DNA from: Treponema sp.
Lineage (GTDB): Bacteria > Spirochaetota > Spirochaetia > Treponematales > Breznakiellaceae
Assembly: GCA_031278025.1 (NCBI GenBank)
Contig: JAITLF010000359.1
Coordinates: 1-10,572, forward strand
DNA: 10,572 nt
Direction: 5' to 3'
Part shown: piece by piece, positions 1 through 7,739 of the stretch
How positions within the stretch are numbered: the stretch's first letter is position 1
Layout of the letters: each line of letters opens with the position of its first letter
Notes under the pieces: generated by a model
Database searches by the model: none
What the model saw: only the letters and a program-made list of their open reading frames with translations
Told to the model about the DNA's origin: nothing
Translations under genes and position numbers: made by a program

Positions 1-17
1 GCGGCAATTAAGCGGTT

Positions 18-44
18 CCCCGCCCGCGCCCTTGCGGAGCGGGG
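18..44 (+). terminator. GC-rich hairpin, terminator-like
   Basis: A strong hairpin is visible: CCCCGC (18-23) pairs with GCGGGG (39-44), and CCGC (24-27) pairs with GCGG (34-37), with one bulged A and a 6-nt loop. Only TTT follows, so it is a poor intrinsic terminator by itself. It could close a gene lying left of the window, or it could simply be a structured edge of the repeat region. Confidence 0.35.
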
Positions 45-53
45 TTTAGCACG

Positions 54-758
54 TTGGAAGGCCAGTCTGCGGACCCAGGTACGAAAGTTCCGGACCCAGG
101 TACGAAAGTTCCGGACCCAAGTACGAAAGTTCCGGACCCAGGTACGAAAGTTCCAGACCTGGGTCTAGAAGTTCCAGACCTGGGTCTTGAAGTTCCAGAC
201 CTGGGTCTTGAACCTCTAGACCTGGGTCTTGAAGTTCCAGACCTGGGTCTTGAAGTTCCGGACCTGGGTCTTGAAGTTCCGGACCTGGGTACGAAAGTTC
301 CGGACCCAGGTACGAAAGTTCCGGACCCAGGTACGAAAGTTCCGGACCCAGGTACGAAAGTTCCGGACCCAGGTACGAAAGTTCCGGACCCAGGTACGAA
401 AGTTCCGGACCTGGGTACGAAAGTTCCGGACCTGGGTACGAAAGTTCCGGACCTGGGTACGAAAGTTCCGGACCTGGGGGAAGGGGCGAAAATCACCGCC
501 TGCGGGTGGAATCCGGCGGATTGCACGGCGGTATTGAACAAGGTGAACGCCTTCCTGCTGGCCCGCGGCGCCTTCGAGGAGGAGAAAACCCCGGAGACCC
601 GGCTTGCCAGGGCCGGGGACCGGGGCGGGGCGGCGGACGCCATGCGGAAGTTCGCTAATTCCTCCATCCGGTTCAACAAACGGATGGACGAGCGGGCTTC
701 TCCCTGCTCCCCGCGGGGCTCTGCCCCGGCCCCCCGGCGGTGGGATGCCGTGCCTTGA
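54..758 (+). CDS. Hypothetical repeat-containing protein (7-residue repeats plus short C-terminal domain)
   Basis: I do not recognise this gene. From a TTG start the frame encodes about 19 copies of a 7-residue repeat, P-D-P-G-T-K-V or P-D-L-G-L-E-V (residues about 7-140). A non-repetitive part follows (about 142-212) containing [12 protein letters not shown]. That part has normal GC-rich third positions and looks coded; the last 20 residues look like read-through. The C-terminal part vaguely recalls a multicopy family of small treponemal hypothetical proteins, which is memory and not a search result. The frame is open from 12, there is no clear Shine-Dalgarno, and the TTG start is weak. The array length is a multiple of 3, so a fortuitous ORF or a gene remnant invaded by repeats is equally possible. 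The stop codon lies inside the -35 box of cysK. Confidence 0.35.
   Translation: MEGQSADPGTKVPDPGTKVPDPSTKVPDPGTKVPDLGLEVPDLGLEVPDLGLEPLDLGLEVPDLGLEVPDLGLEVPDLGTKVPDPGTKVPDPGTKVPDPGTKVPDPGTKVPDPGTKVPDLGTKVPDLGTKVPDLGTKVPDLGEGAKITACGWNPADCTAVLNKVNAFLLARGAFEEEKTPETRLARAGDRGGAADAMRKFANSSIRFNKRMDERASPCSPRGSAPAPRRWDAVP
71..480 (+). repeat. 21-bp tandem repeat array (minisatellite), 19 full units plus a partial
   Basis: Nineteen units of exactly 21 bp run from 71 to 469, followed by a partial unit to 480. Each unit has a variable 8-bp core and the constant tail GAAGTTCC or GAAAGTTCC. The core is ACCCAGGT in units 1-4 (unit 3 has one change) and 12-16. It is the exact reverse complement, ACCTGGGT, in units 5-11 and 17-19. 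Units 5-10 also carry TCTTGAAG or a close variant in place of TACGAAAG, so variants are clustered in blocks. Because the period is 21 bp, changes in unit number keep the reading frame. There are no spacers, so it is not a CRISPR array. Confidence 0.95.
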
Positions 759-783
759 CAAATCCCCCTGGATTCGGCATAAT
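755..783 (+). promoter_or_regulatory. Sigma70-type promoter of cysK
   Basis: TTGACA (755-760), a 17-bp spacer and CATAAT (778-783) form a near-consensus promoter. Transcription would start near 790 and leave a leader of about 37 nt before the cysK ATG, which has GGAGG at 814-818. No operator or riboswitch is visible in this short leader. Confidence 0.85.
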
Positions 784-826
784 CCCTATCAAAATACTAA
801 GAAATAGTTGTTTGGAGGCTGACATT

Positions 827-1747
827 ATGGCAAGAGTAGATAAGATTACGGACCTCATCGGGAATACCCCGCTGGTGAAGATCAATAAGCTGAACGGGGG
901 CGGGGCCATCGTGTATGTCAAGCTGGAAAGCTTCAATCCTTTTTCCAGCGTTAAGGACCGTATAGCCCTTTCCCTTATAGAAGCGGCGGAACAAGACGGC
1001 AGGATCAAAGAGGGGACGGTTATCATTGAGCCTACCAGCGGTAACACCGGCATAGGCTTGGCGTACGTGGCGGCGGTCAAGGGGTACCGCATCATCCTGA
1101 CCATGCCGGAGACCATGAGTATTGAGCGCCGCAAGCTGCTCAAGGCCCTGGGAGCGGAGCTGGAACTGACCGAAGGGGCCAGGGGCATGAAGGGCGCCAT
1201 TGCCAAAGCGGAGGAACTGGCGGCTTCCATCCCCAATTCCTTCATCCCCCAGCAGTTCAACAACCCCGCTAATCCGGCTATTCACGAGAAAACCACAGGG
1301 CCTGAAATATGGGAAGACACCAATGGAGAGGTTGACGTCCTTATAGGCGGGGTCGGTACGGGGGGTACTATCAGCGGGGCGGGCAAATTTCTGAAAGCCC
1401 GGAAGCCGTCAATCAGGATCATCGCGGTGGAACCCGCCGCCTCCCCGGTTCTCTCCGGCGGGCAGCCCGGCCCCCACAAGATCCAGGGCATAGGGGCGGG
1501 TTTCGTTCCCCTGGTATACGACAAAAATCTGGTGGATGAGATCTACCTTACCGACGACGTAAAAGCCGGCGCGGCGGCCCGGCGTCTTGCCAGGGAAGAA
1601 GGCATACTGGTAGGGATATCCTCCGGCTCGGTCCTGGAAGCGGCCCTTACCGTATCCCTGCGGCCCGAAAACAAGGGCAAGACCATCGTGGCGGTTCTGC
1701 CGGATACGGGGGAACGGTATCTTTCCACCTGGCTGTGGGAGGAATGA
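827..1747 (+). CDS. cysK: Cysteine synthase (O-acetylserine sulfhydrylase)
   Basis: PLP enzyme that makes L-cysteine from O-acetylserine and sulfide in the cytoplasm. The 306 residues match the usual length of CysK. Visible motifs are IGNTPLV near the start, the Schiff-base lysine in SSVKDR (K43), the substrate loop PTSGNTG (69-75), the phosphate-binding GVGTGGT (175-181), HKIQGIG (217-223), the SSG that contacts the pyridine nitrogen (about 265-267) and PDTGERY (292-298). ATG 827 is chosen because GGAGG lies 8 nt upstream and the protein then starts as the family does; the frame opens further upstream, but that part is promoter. The gene appears monocistronic, with its own promoter and weak terminator structures after it. 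A cystathionine beta-synthase-like role is less likely because there is no extra domain. Confidence 0.95.
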   Translation: MARVDKITDLIGNTPLVKINKLNGGGAIVYVKLESFNPFSSVKDRIALSLIEAAEQDGRIKEGTVIIEPTSGNTGIGLAYVAAVKGYRIILTMPETMSIERRKLLKALGAELELTEGARGMKGAIAKAEELAASIPNSFIPQQFNNPANPAIHEKTTGPEIWEDTNGEVDVLIGGVGTGGTISGAGKFLKARKPSIRIIAVEPAASPVLSGGQPGPHKIQGIGAGFVPLVYDKNLVDEIYLTDDVKAGAAARRLAREEGILVGISSGSVLEAALTVSLRPENKGKTIVAVLPDTGERYLSTWLWEE

Positions 1748-1804
1748 GCCGCTTAGGGTGGAGGGGGAAGCCGCGGGCTTGCTCCGGTACCGCCCCTGCT
1801 GGGC

Positions 1805-1849
1805 GCCTGCCGCTTTTGCGGGTTTTTTTATGCGCGAAGCGCGGCAGGC
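1805..1849 (+). terminator. Weak terminator and inverted repeat after cysK
   Basis: CCGC (1810-1813), TTTT, GCGG (1818-1821) and then seven T (1823-1829) make a short-stem terminator-like hairpin. Overlapping it, GCCTGCCGC (1805-1813) and GCGGCAGGC (1841-1849) form a perfect 9-bp inverted repeat that encloses the T run. The right part, around 1830-1852, matches the end of the interspersed repeat found at 7797-7889. Confidence 0.45.
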
Positions 1850-1870
1850 TCTAAGTGGCCGTGATCGCGG

Positions 1871-1899
1871 CCCCCGTATACGGGGGATAGAATTTTTTT
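1871..1899 (+). promoter_or_regulatory. Perfect 16-bp palindrome followed by a T run
   Basis: CCCCCGTATACGGGGG (1871-1886) is perfectly palindromic. As RNA it gives a 6-bp stem with a TATA loop, followed after six bases by seven T (1893-1899). It may be a second terminator for cysK. Alternatively, since TAGAAT (1888-1893) directly after it could serve as a -10 box without a recognisable -35, it may be an operator for the aro leader transcript. The sequence does not decide. Confidence 0.45.
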
Positions 1900-1921
1900 G
1901 GGGTTTGTAGAGAATACGTAT

Positions 1922-2038
1922 ATGAATTCCGCGGTTTGCAGACAGGATACTACCATTAGCACTTTGCCGGCCTTCTTCTCATTTTGGTATTACTCTGTTG
2001 TTTCCTCAAACCTGCGGAATCCGGTGCTTCGGGATTAA
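1922..2038 (+). CDS. Putative aromatic leader peptide of the aroF-tyrA operon
   Basis: A 38-codon ORF from ATG 1922 to TAA 2036-2038. Residues 18-24 are FFSFWYY: six of seven codons (1973-1993) are Phe, Trp or Tyr, and no other aromatic codon occurs in the ORF. It lies upstream of the gene for the first step of aromatic amino acid synthesis and upstream of an intrinsic terminator, exactly as the trp and phe leader peptides of other bacteria do. Stalling at these codons when any aromatic aminoacyl-tRNA is short would be the sensing step (inference). The Shine-Dalgarno is weak (TAGAGA around 1908-1913), and the frame is open further upstream with a TTG at 1898, so the exact start is uncertain. 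The tail after codon 24 has no evident role except to overlap the stem partner at 2007-2020. Confidence 0.7.
   Translation: MNSAVCRQDTTISTLPAFFSFWYYSVVSSNLRNPVLRD
1926..2020 (+). promoter_or_regulatory. Long-range RNA stem enclosing the leader codons
   Basis: ATTCCGCGGTTTG (1926-1938) pairs with CAAACCTGCGGAAT (2007-2020) in 13 base pairs with a single bulged T at 2013. One arm is at the start of the leader ORF and the other is just past the aromatic codons, so a translating or stalled ribosome must open it. This fits the 1:2 stem of a classical attenuator. A convincing antiterminator is not found. A possible partner is 1928-1934 with 2076-2082, seven pairs including two G-U. Confidence 0.6.
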
Positions 2039-2067
2039 ACCTTGAACCATCGTAAACCTGGTAATAC

Positions 2068-2104
2068 AGGGGGCTCTGCGGGTAACGCGGGGCCCCCTTT
2101 TTTT
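2068..2104 (+). terminator. Intrinsic terminator (attenuator) before aroF
   Basis: The arms 2068-2080 (AGGGGGCTCTGCG) and 2086-2098 (CGCGGGGCCCCCT) pair over 13 positions, with two G-U pairs and a 5-nt loop, and are followed directly by a run of seven T (2098-2104). It is the strongest terminator in the window. It lies 29 nt after the leader stop codon and 38 nt before the aroF start, so it would end transcripts before the operon unless antitermination occurs. Confidence 0.9.
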
Positions 2105-2142
2105 GTGGTCAAAAAAATTTTGCGGGAGCAAAGGAGCTTTGT

Positions 2143-3168
2143 ATGATTGTAGCGATGAAGCCGGGGGCCGATATGGAAGAAGTTCACTGGTTTGCGGGGA
2201 CCCTGGAAAAACAGGGCGTGAAAATCCATTTTTCAGAAGGGACGAGCCAGACGGTGCTGGGTCTTGTGGGGGACACTTCAGGGATAGATGAGGAAAGTCT
2301 TTTGGCTCATCACCTGGTGGACAAGGTAATACGGGTGCAGGAACCCTATAAACGGGCAAACCGGCTCTTTCATCCTCATGACACCCGTCTTTCCATTCCC
2401 GGCTGTGGCGGGGCGGTCAGGTATATAGGGGGCGGGCATCTGGGGATCATCGCCGGTCCCTGCTCGGTGGAGAACCGGGACCAGATCGTCGGTATTGCAA
2501 AGGCGGTAAAGAAGGCGGGGGCGGGGTTTCTGAGGGGCGGGGCCTTCAAACCCAGGACCAGCCCCTACAGTTTCCAGGGCCTGGGCTGTGAGGGCCTGGA
2601 TTTACTTCTGGAGGCCAAAAAGGAGACCGGCCTTCCCCTTGTAACGGAACTTATGGCGATTCATCAGCTTGAGGTTTTTGACGGGGTGGATGTCATCCAG
2701 GTAGGAGCGCGGAACATGCAGAACTTCACCCTCCTCAAAGAGTTAGGCCGTTGCCGTAAGCCCATCCTCCTTAAACGGGGACTGTCCGCCACGATTACCG
2801 AGGTCCTCATGGCGGCGGAATATATCATGGCGGGGGGTAACGGCCAAGTCATCCTCTGCGAACGGGGCATCCGGACCTTCGACACCTACACCCGGAATAC
2901 CCTGGATCTTTCCGCCATTCCGGCCCTGAAGAAGCAGAGCCACCTGCCGGTCATCGTGGACCCCAGCCACGCCACGGGCCTGGCCTGGATGGTCCCTGCC
3001 ATGGCCAAAGCCGCCGTCGCCGCCGGTGCGGACGGCCTTATTGTGGAGGTCCACAACAACCCGGAGGCCGCCCTCTGCGATGGAGAACAGTCCATCACCC
3101 CCGCCGCCTTCAGTTCCCTCATGGATGTCTTACGGAAGTACGCCGCTGTCGAAGGCAAGACCGTGTAG
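2143..3168 (+). CDS. aroF: 3-deoxy-7-phosphoheptulonate (DAHP) synthase, type I-beta
   Basis: Condenses phosphoenolpyruvate and erythrose 4-phosphate to DAHP, committing carbon to the shikimate pathway. At 341 residues it matches the Thermotoga-type enzymes, which carry an N-terminal ferredoxin-like regulatory domain (here about 1-75) before the TIM barrel. Visible motifs are GPCSVE (105-110, with the metal-ligand Cys107), RGGAFKPRTSPYSFQG (131-146), QVGARNMQN (186-194), LLKRG (209-213), ERG (240-242), DPSHATG (273-279, metal-ligand His276) and a C-terminal metal-ligand Asp near 313. The start is fixed by AAGGAG (2131-2136) 6 nt before ATG. tyrA follows after 8 bp. The N-terminal domain in this class gives feedback inhibition by Tyr or Phe; together with the upstream attenuator that would mean two layers of end-product control. 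A chorismate mutase fusion is excluded because no such domain is present. Confidence 0.95.
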   Translation: MIVAMKPGADMEEVHWFAGTLEKQGVKIHFSEGTSQTVLGLVGDTSGIDEESLLAHHLVDKVIRVQEPYKRANRLFHPHDTRLSIPGCGGAVRYIGGGHLGIIAGPCSVENRDQIVGIAKAVKKAGAGFLRGGAFKPRTSPYSFQGLGCEGLDLLLEAKKETGLPLVTELMAIHQLEVFDGVDVIQVGARNMQNFTLLKELGRCRKPILLKRGLSATITEVLMAAEYIMAGGNGQVILCERGIRTFDTYTRNTLDLSAIPALKKQSHLPVIVDPSHATGLAWMVPAMAKAAVAAGADGLIVEVHNNPEAALCDGEQSITPAAFSSLMDVLRKYAAVEGKTV

Positions 3169-3176
3169 GCGGACCG

Positions 3177-4067
3177 ATGAAACCGATAGAACAGTGTACC
3201 CGCGGTTTGGGAACCGTGGGAATAGTGGGCCTGGGACTTATGGGCGGCGCGATAGCCTTAGCCCTGCGGAACCGGGGCATCCTCCCCGCGTCCGGCGTGG
3301 ACGGCAACCTTTTCGCCTGCGATACAAAGGCGGACGTTCTGTCCGCCGCGCGGGGGTCCGGTCTTATTGATGAGAGCTTCACCGAAGCGGAAATTATGCT
3401 GAGGGAGTGCGACCTGGTGTTCCTCTGCCTAAACCCTTCGACCTTGTTGCGGTTTATGAAGGACCACATGGCTGCCTTCAAGAGCGGCGCCCTCATCACC
3501 GATATAGCCGGAATCAAAGGCACTATTTCCGCCGACATGGAAAGGGACCTGCGGGAGGACCTGGACTTTATCCCCGGTCATCCCATGGCCGGGAGCGAGC
3601 GGGGCGGGTTCGCCAACGCGGAGCGCTGCGACTTTCGCGGGAAGAACTATATCCTTACCCCCCTAAGGCGCAATAAAGCGGAAAATCTGCGATACCTTGA
3701 GGACCTTATCCTCCGCATGGGGTTTGGCCGTGTTACCCGCACCGGCCCGGAGGAACACGACCGGAAGATCGCCTTTACAAGCCAGCTCTGCCATGTAATT
3801 GCCGCTGCCCTCATCGACTGCGAGGCCGATACGGCCATTACCCGCTTCGGCGGCGGCAGTTTCGAGGACCTTACCCGTATCGCCATGCTCAACGTCCCCA
3901 TGTGGACGGAACTTTTCCTGGAGAACCGGGTGGAATTACTGCGCCGCATCGATCAGTTTGAAGGGAGCCTGGATGCCCTCAAGCAACTTATCGCAGAAGG
4001 GCAGGAGGAAGGCTTACAGGAGCGGTTAGCCCGTGTCCGGGACAGAAGGACGGCGATGAAGCTATGA
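3177..4067 (+). CDS. tyrA: Prephenate dehydrogenase
   Basis: NAD(P)-dependent oxidative decarboxylation of prephenate to 4-hydroxyphenylpyruvate, the tyrosine branch. The 296 residues show a Rossmann fold with VGIVGLGLMGG (14-24), an acidic residue near D49 that would favour NAD, the catalytic His in HPMAGSE (H135), HDRKIAFTSQLCH (194-206), and FEDLTRIAMLNVPMW (229-243) carrying the prephenate-binding Arg. No chorismate mutase or ACT domain is fused. At 109-115 the usual D-x-x-S-V-K is D-I-A-G-I-K, so the serine found in many relatives is Gly; such variants may be normal in some lineages. The ATG lies 8 bp after the aroF stop with only a weak GGCGGA before it, so the two genes are probably cotranscribed and coupled. 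The gene ends 3 bp before a convergent gene, with no terminator visible between them. Confidence 0.93.
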   Translation: MKPIEQCTRGLGTVGIVGLGLMGGAIALALRNRGILPASGVDGNLFACDTKADVLSAARGSGLIDESFTEAEIMLRECDLVFLCLNPSTLLRFMKDHMAAFKSGALITDIAGIKGTISADMERDLREDLDFIPGHPMAGSERGGFANAERCDFRGKNYILTPLRRNKAENLRYLEDLILRMGFGRVTRTGPEEHDRKIAFTSQLCHVIAAALIDCEADTAITRFGGGSFEDLTRIAMLNVPMWTELFLENRVELLRRIDQFEGSLDALKQLIAEGQEEGLQERLARVRDRRTAMKL

Positions 4068-4070
4068 AAA

Positions 4071-5144
4071 TTAACCGCGCCGGGCGGGGCATTCAGTCAG
4101 CGCCCTCTTGAACCAGCGGCAGGTTTTGCACCGCAGGCAACGGGCTACTTCCAAACCCCGCTCGGTTTTTTGCGGCCAATGGTAATCCGCCAGGATGTTC
4201 CGGGCAAAGGCCACGAAATCCACGAGCCCCCCGTTTACCAGGATATTGGCCTGGTCTATCGTGCCGACGCTGTTGGAAGCAATCACCGGGATAGAGACGT
4301 GTTTTTTGATTTCTATGGCGGTATAGACGGGGAAGGTGAACTCTTCGTATTTTTCCGGAACCGTTACCGCGTCCTTAGGCGTCGCCCCGGTGGAGATATG
4401 GAGGATGTCGCATCCCGCCCCTTCAAAGATTTTCGCGAATTCTATTCCATCCTCCAGGGTAGGGGTAGCGCCGCCGTACCTGATGCCTATGATGAAGTCT
4501 TCCCCGCATTCCCGGCGCACGGCCTTCATGATGTCGGTAATCAGGCGCGCCCGGTTCTCCAGGCTGCCGCCGTATTCGTCTTTCCGTTTGTTGGTAATCG
4601 AAGATAAGAAGTAGCTCAGGAGGAAGCCGTGGGCCCCGTGGATTTCTACCCCGTCAATCCCCGCTTCTTTCAGACGTTTCGCGGCATCCGTAAACTGAGC
4701 CGCTATCGCCGCGATCTCCTCCGTCTCAAGTTCCCTGGCCCGGGCCGCGTTTATCTTGTGATCGATCCCGGCGGCGGCGATCTCCCCTTCCGTTAGTTTA
4801 CTGGGGATAACCGGCGTCTCGGCAATCGTTTTAACGCCTCCATGCTGAATTTGAGCCATCACCGGAACGCCTTCGTCATGGCAGACACGCGCAATCTCGC
4901 GGTAACCTCCGATAAATTCGTCAGACCATATCCCAAGCTGGCTGGGATCGATCCGCGCTCCGGCGTCAATACAGGTAACTTCAGAAATGATAAGCCCTAC
5001 CCCTCCGTCGGCGACGTTCCGGTAGTGTTCCAAATGTTCCCTGGTTACCTCTCCGTTCCGGCTCCATCCGAAACAGAGTACCGGCGGAAAGACGATGTGA
5101 TTTTTAAGGATACGCCCTTTAAGCCTGTAACGAAAAAATACCAT
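4071..5144 (-). CDS. NADH:flavin oxidoreductase, Old Yellow Enzyme family
   Basis: FMN-binding TIM-barrel reductase of 357 residues; the substrate cannot be told from sequence. Family motifs are QIQHGG (98-103), VEIHGAHGFLLSYFLSS (166-182) and the signature DEYGGSLENRARL (189-201), with the phosphate-binding region near 287-317 (ASNSVGTI, FVAFARNIL). The C-terminus carries four cysteines, C-x2-C-x2-C-x9-C (336, 339, 342, 352). This resembles the iron-sulfur motif of 2,4-dienoyl-CoA reductase and NADH oxidase relatives, but the spacing is slightly different and the second, NAD(P)H-binding module of those enzymes is absent. ATG 5144 has AGAGGGG 11 nt upstream, a rather wide gap. It lies downstream of leuS on the same strand, separated by a repeat element, and converges with tyrA. 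Confidence 0.85.
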   Translation of the reverse strand: MVFFRYRLKGRILKNHIVFPPVLCFGWSRNGEVTREHLEHYRNVADGGVGLIISEVTCIDAGARIDPSQLGIWSDEFIGGYREIARVCHDEGVPVMAQIQHGGVKTIAETPVIPSKLTEGEIAAAGIDHKINAARARELETEEIAAIAAQFTDAAKRLKEAGIDGVEIHGAHGFLLSYFLSSITNKRKDEYGGSLENRARLITDIMKAVRRECGEDFIIGIRYGGATPTLEDGIEFAKIFEGAGCDILHISTGATPKDAVTVPEKYEEFTFPVYTAIEIKKHVSIPVIASNSVGTIDQANILVNGGLVDFVAFARNILADYHWPQKTERGLEVARCLRCKTCRWFKRALTECPARRG

Positions 5145-5163
5145 TTTATTTTATACCCCTCTC

Positions 5164-5270
5164 ATTTGAGGCTGCTCCAAACCCCGCGCCGCTTTTCCCG
5201 GCTTCCCCGCGCTGAAACGCCGTATCCGATCAGATTTGCTCCATTGCCGCAGGTTTTGGAACAGCCTCAT
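5164..5270. repeat. Interspersed repeat with inverted ends, copy 1
   Basis: The left end TGAGGCTGCTCCAAACCC (5167-5184) is inverted at the right end, GGTTTTGGAACAGCCTCA (5252-5269), leaving about 70 bp between. The interior shares TCCGATCAG and GCTCCA with the copy at 7797-7889. It fills nearly the whole gap between leuS and the oxidoreductase. The right end includes the leuS stop codon (TGA on the minus strand at 5267-5269). No ORF is inside, so it is a small non-autonomous or REP-like element. Confidence 0.75.
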
Positions 5271-7717
5271 TTAACAACAATATTTACGAGTTTACCCGGA
5301 ACGGTAATAACCTTCGCCATAGTTCGCCCCGCCGTCCACTTGAGAACTCCCGGCAGGGACAGCGCCTGTTTTTCAAGCGCTTCCCTGGCGGTTTCCGCGG
5401 GAACAATAAACGTGTCCCGTATCTTCCCATTCACCTGGACCACGATGGTAACTTCCCGGTCGGCGGTAAGGGCCTCATCGTATTCGGGCCATGCTGCCTT
5501 GGCCAGCGATTCCCGGTGGCCAAGTTTCTCCCACAGTTCCTCTCCCAGATGGGGCGCGTAAACGCCGATCATGAGCGCCAGCGGTTCCCAGAGCGGGCGG
5601 GGTATCGCTTCCAGCTTCGCCAGCTCGTTGGAGTAGATCATCATCTGACTGATGGCGGTGTTGAAGTTGAGGCTTGCGGTGTCGGCGCTTACCTTCTTAA
5701 TGGTTTTGTGGAGCAGCCTGAGGAGATCGCCGCTTCCGGTCATGTCTTCGGTAAGCGGCTTTTCCCCAATCGCCCAAAGCCGCTCCAGGAACCGGGACAC
5801 CCCAATAAGCCCCGATGTGATCCAGGGCTTGCACACTTCCAGCGGGCCCATAAACATCTCGTAGACCCGCATAGCGTCCGCCCCGTATTGATGAATGATG
5901 TCGTCAGGGTTGATCACGTTTCCCCGGCTTTTGCTCATCTTCTGGTTGTCTTCCCCCAGGATCATCCCCTGGTTTACCAGCCGCAGGAAAGGCTCCGGCG
6001 TGTTCACCAGGCCCAAGTCGTAGAGGACCTTGTGCCAGAACCGACTGTAGAGGAGATGGAGCACCGCATGTTCCGTACCGCCCACGTAGAGATCCACCGG
6101 CGCCCAGTAATCCACCGCTTCTTGAGCGGCGAAAGCGCCGGCGTTATGAGGGTCCAGGTAACGGAGGTAGTACCAGCAGGAACCCGCCCACTGGGGCATG
6201 GTGTTGGTTTCCCGCCTGGCCGGACCGCCGCACTTGGGGCAATCGGTGTTCACCCAGTCATGAATCATGGCCAGAGGCGACTCCCCGGTTCCGGTTGGAA
6301 CATAGGACTGTACCTCCGGGAGTTTCAGGGGAAGCTCGCTTTCAGGTATGGCCACATTGCCGCAGGTTTCGCAGTGTACGATAGGAATAGGCTCCCCCCA
6401 GTACCGCTGGCGGCTGAATATCCAATCCCGCAGCTTGTAGTTTACCGTCTTCTTCCCTATGCCCCGCGCTTCCAAAGAGGCGGTAATCCGGCGAATCGCT
6501 TCCTTGGTGGGAAGGCCGGTGAACTCCCCGGAATTCACCGCCCAGCCGTCGCCGGCGATACAGGCGGCGGGCTCTGCGGAATAATCGCCGGCAGGTCCGT
6601 TTGAACTTGCCGGCGGTGAATCCGTTACCACTTGTATAATAGGAAGATTGAAGGCCTTGGCGAATTCCCAGTCCCGTTCGTCGTGGGCGGGTACGGCCAT
6701 GATAGCGCCGGTTCCGTAGGAGATAAGGACGTAATCCGCTATCCAGATGGGGATTCGTGCCTCATTCACGGGATTTATCGCGTACGCGCCGGAAAAGACG
6801 CCGGTTTTTTCTTTGGCCAGGCCGGTCCGTTCAAGGTCGCTCTTCTTAGCCGCCGCCTCACCGTAGGCCGTTACCGCCTCCTTCCGCTCCGCCGTGGCAA
6901 TTTTTTCCACCAGCGGATGTTCCGGGGAAAGGACCATGTAGGTTACGCCGAAGAGGGTGTCAGGCCGGGTGGTGTAAATCTCAAGCTCATCATCAAAGCC
7001 CTCAATTTTGAAGGTTACATTGGCGCCTTCCGAGCGGCCTATCCAATTTCTCTGCATGAGCTTTACCGGTTCCGGCCAGTCAAGGCCGTCCAAATCCGCA
7101 AGAAGTCGTTCTGCATAGGCGGTGATCTTCAGTATCCACTGACGTATGCGCTTCCTGGTTACCCGTGTCCCGCAACGCTCACAGAGGCCGTCTTTCACTT
7201 CCTCGTTGGCAAGGCCGGTCTTGCAGGAAGGGCACCAGTTGATAGGACTTTCCGCCTCGTACGCCAGGCCCTTTTCAAAGAGACGGAGGAATATCCACTG
7301 GGTCCAGCGGTAATATTCCGGGCTGGAGGTGTCCACCTCCCGGTCCCAGTCGTAGGAAAAGCCCAGGGCCTTAATCTGGGAACGGAACTTCCCGATGTTC
7401 GCCGCGGTAGTTACCGCCGGGTGGGTTCCGGTCTTGATGGCGTAATTTTCCGCCGGGAGCCCGAAGGCGTCGAAGCCCATAGGGTGCAGCACATTGTACC
7501 CCTTCATTCTCAGGTAGCGGCAGTAGATATCCGTAGCCGTATAGCCCTCGGGGTGGCCTACATGGAGTCCCTGGGCCGAAGGGTAGGGGAACATATCCAA
7601 CACATAGCGGCGCTTTTCTTTAGGGATCGCGGGGTCTTCCAGGGCTTTGAAGGTCTTCCGCTCCTCCCAATACCGCTGCCATTTTGGTTCTATTGCTTCA
7701 AAGGGATATTTCGCCAT
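5267..7717 (-). CDS. leuS: Leucyl-tRNA synthetase
   Basis: Class I synthetase that charges tRNA-Leu, 816 residues, normal for bacterial LeuRS. Catalytic signatures are HVGH (52-55) and KMSKS (593-597). Zinc-type Cys pairs are C162/C165 with C179/C182, and C449/C452 with C493/C496. The CP1 editing domain is intact, with TTRPDT (249-254) and [15 protein letters not shown] (335-349), including the conserved Asp346 that controls leucine exclusion. The anticodon-binding and C-terminal domains follow, with VQVNGKIRD at 761-769. The start is supported by AAGGAG (7727-7732) 9 nt before ATG. The stop codon falls in the end of a repeat element. No T-box is visible upstream; an 8-bp inverted repeat lies just before the ribosome binding site. 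Confidence 0.97.
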   Translation of the reverse strand: MAKYPFEAIEPKWQRYWEERKTFKALEDPAIPKEKRRYVLDMFPYPSAQGLHVGHPEGYTATDIYCRYLRMKGYNVLHPMGFDAFGLPAENYAIKTGTHPAVTTAANIGKFRSQIKALGFSYDWDREVDTSSPEYYRWTQWIFLRLFEKGLAYEAESPINWCPSCKTGLANEEVKDGLCERCGTRVTRKRIRQWILKITAYAERLLADLDGLDWPEPVKLMQRNWIGRSEGANVTFKIEGFDDELEIYTTRPDTLFGVTYMVLSPEHPLVEKIATAERKEAVTAYGEAAAKKSDLERTGLAKEKTGVFSGAYAINPVNEARIPIWIADYVLISYGTGAIMAVPAHDERDWEFAKAFNLPIIQVVTDSPPASSNGPAGDYSAEPAACIAGDGWAVNSGEFTGLPTKEAIRRITASLEARGIGKKTVNYKLRDWIFSRQRYWGEPIPIVHCETCGNVAIPESELPLKLPEVQSYVPTGTGESPLAMIHDWVNTDCPKCGGPARRETNTMPQWAGSCWYYLRYLDPHNAGAFAAQEAVDYWAPVDLYVGGTEHAVLHLLYSRFWHKVLYDLGLVNTPEPFLRLVNQGMILGEDNQKMSKSRGNVINPDDIIHQYGADAMRVYEMFMGPLEVCKPWITSGLIGVSRFLERLWAIGEKPLTEDMTGSGDLLRLLHKTIKKVSADTASLNFNTAISQMMIYSNELAKLEAIPRPLWEPLALMIGVYAPHLGEELWEKLGHRESLAKAAWPEYDEALTADREVTIVVQVNGKIRDTFIVPAETAREALEKQALSLPGVLKWTAGRTMAKVITVPGKLVNIVVK

Positions 7718-7739
7718 CCTGCTTCGCTCCTTTTCGCTT

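Noticed and set aside
71..480. CRISPR array
   Set aside because: The units are directly adjacent with no spacers, the period is only 21 bp, and no cas gene is nearby.
216..761. Minus-strand and second-frame ORFs through the 21-bp array
   Set aside because: A 21-bp period leaves several frames open automatically, and these frames have no non-repetitive coding-like part.
1754..1830. T-box riboswitch after cysK
   Set aside because: AGGGTGG and GGTACCGC occur, but 30 bp apart rather than as one T-box core. No specifier-loop structure is recognisable, and the next gene is over 300 bp away behind a different terminator.
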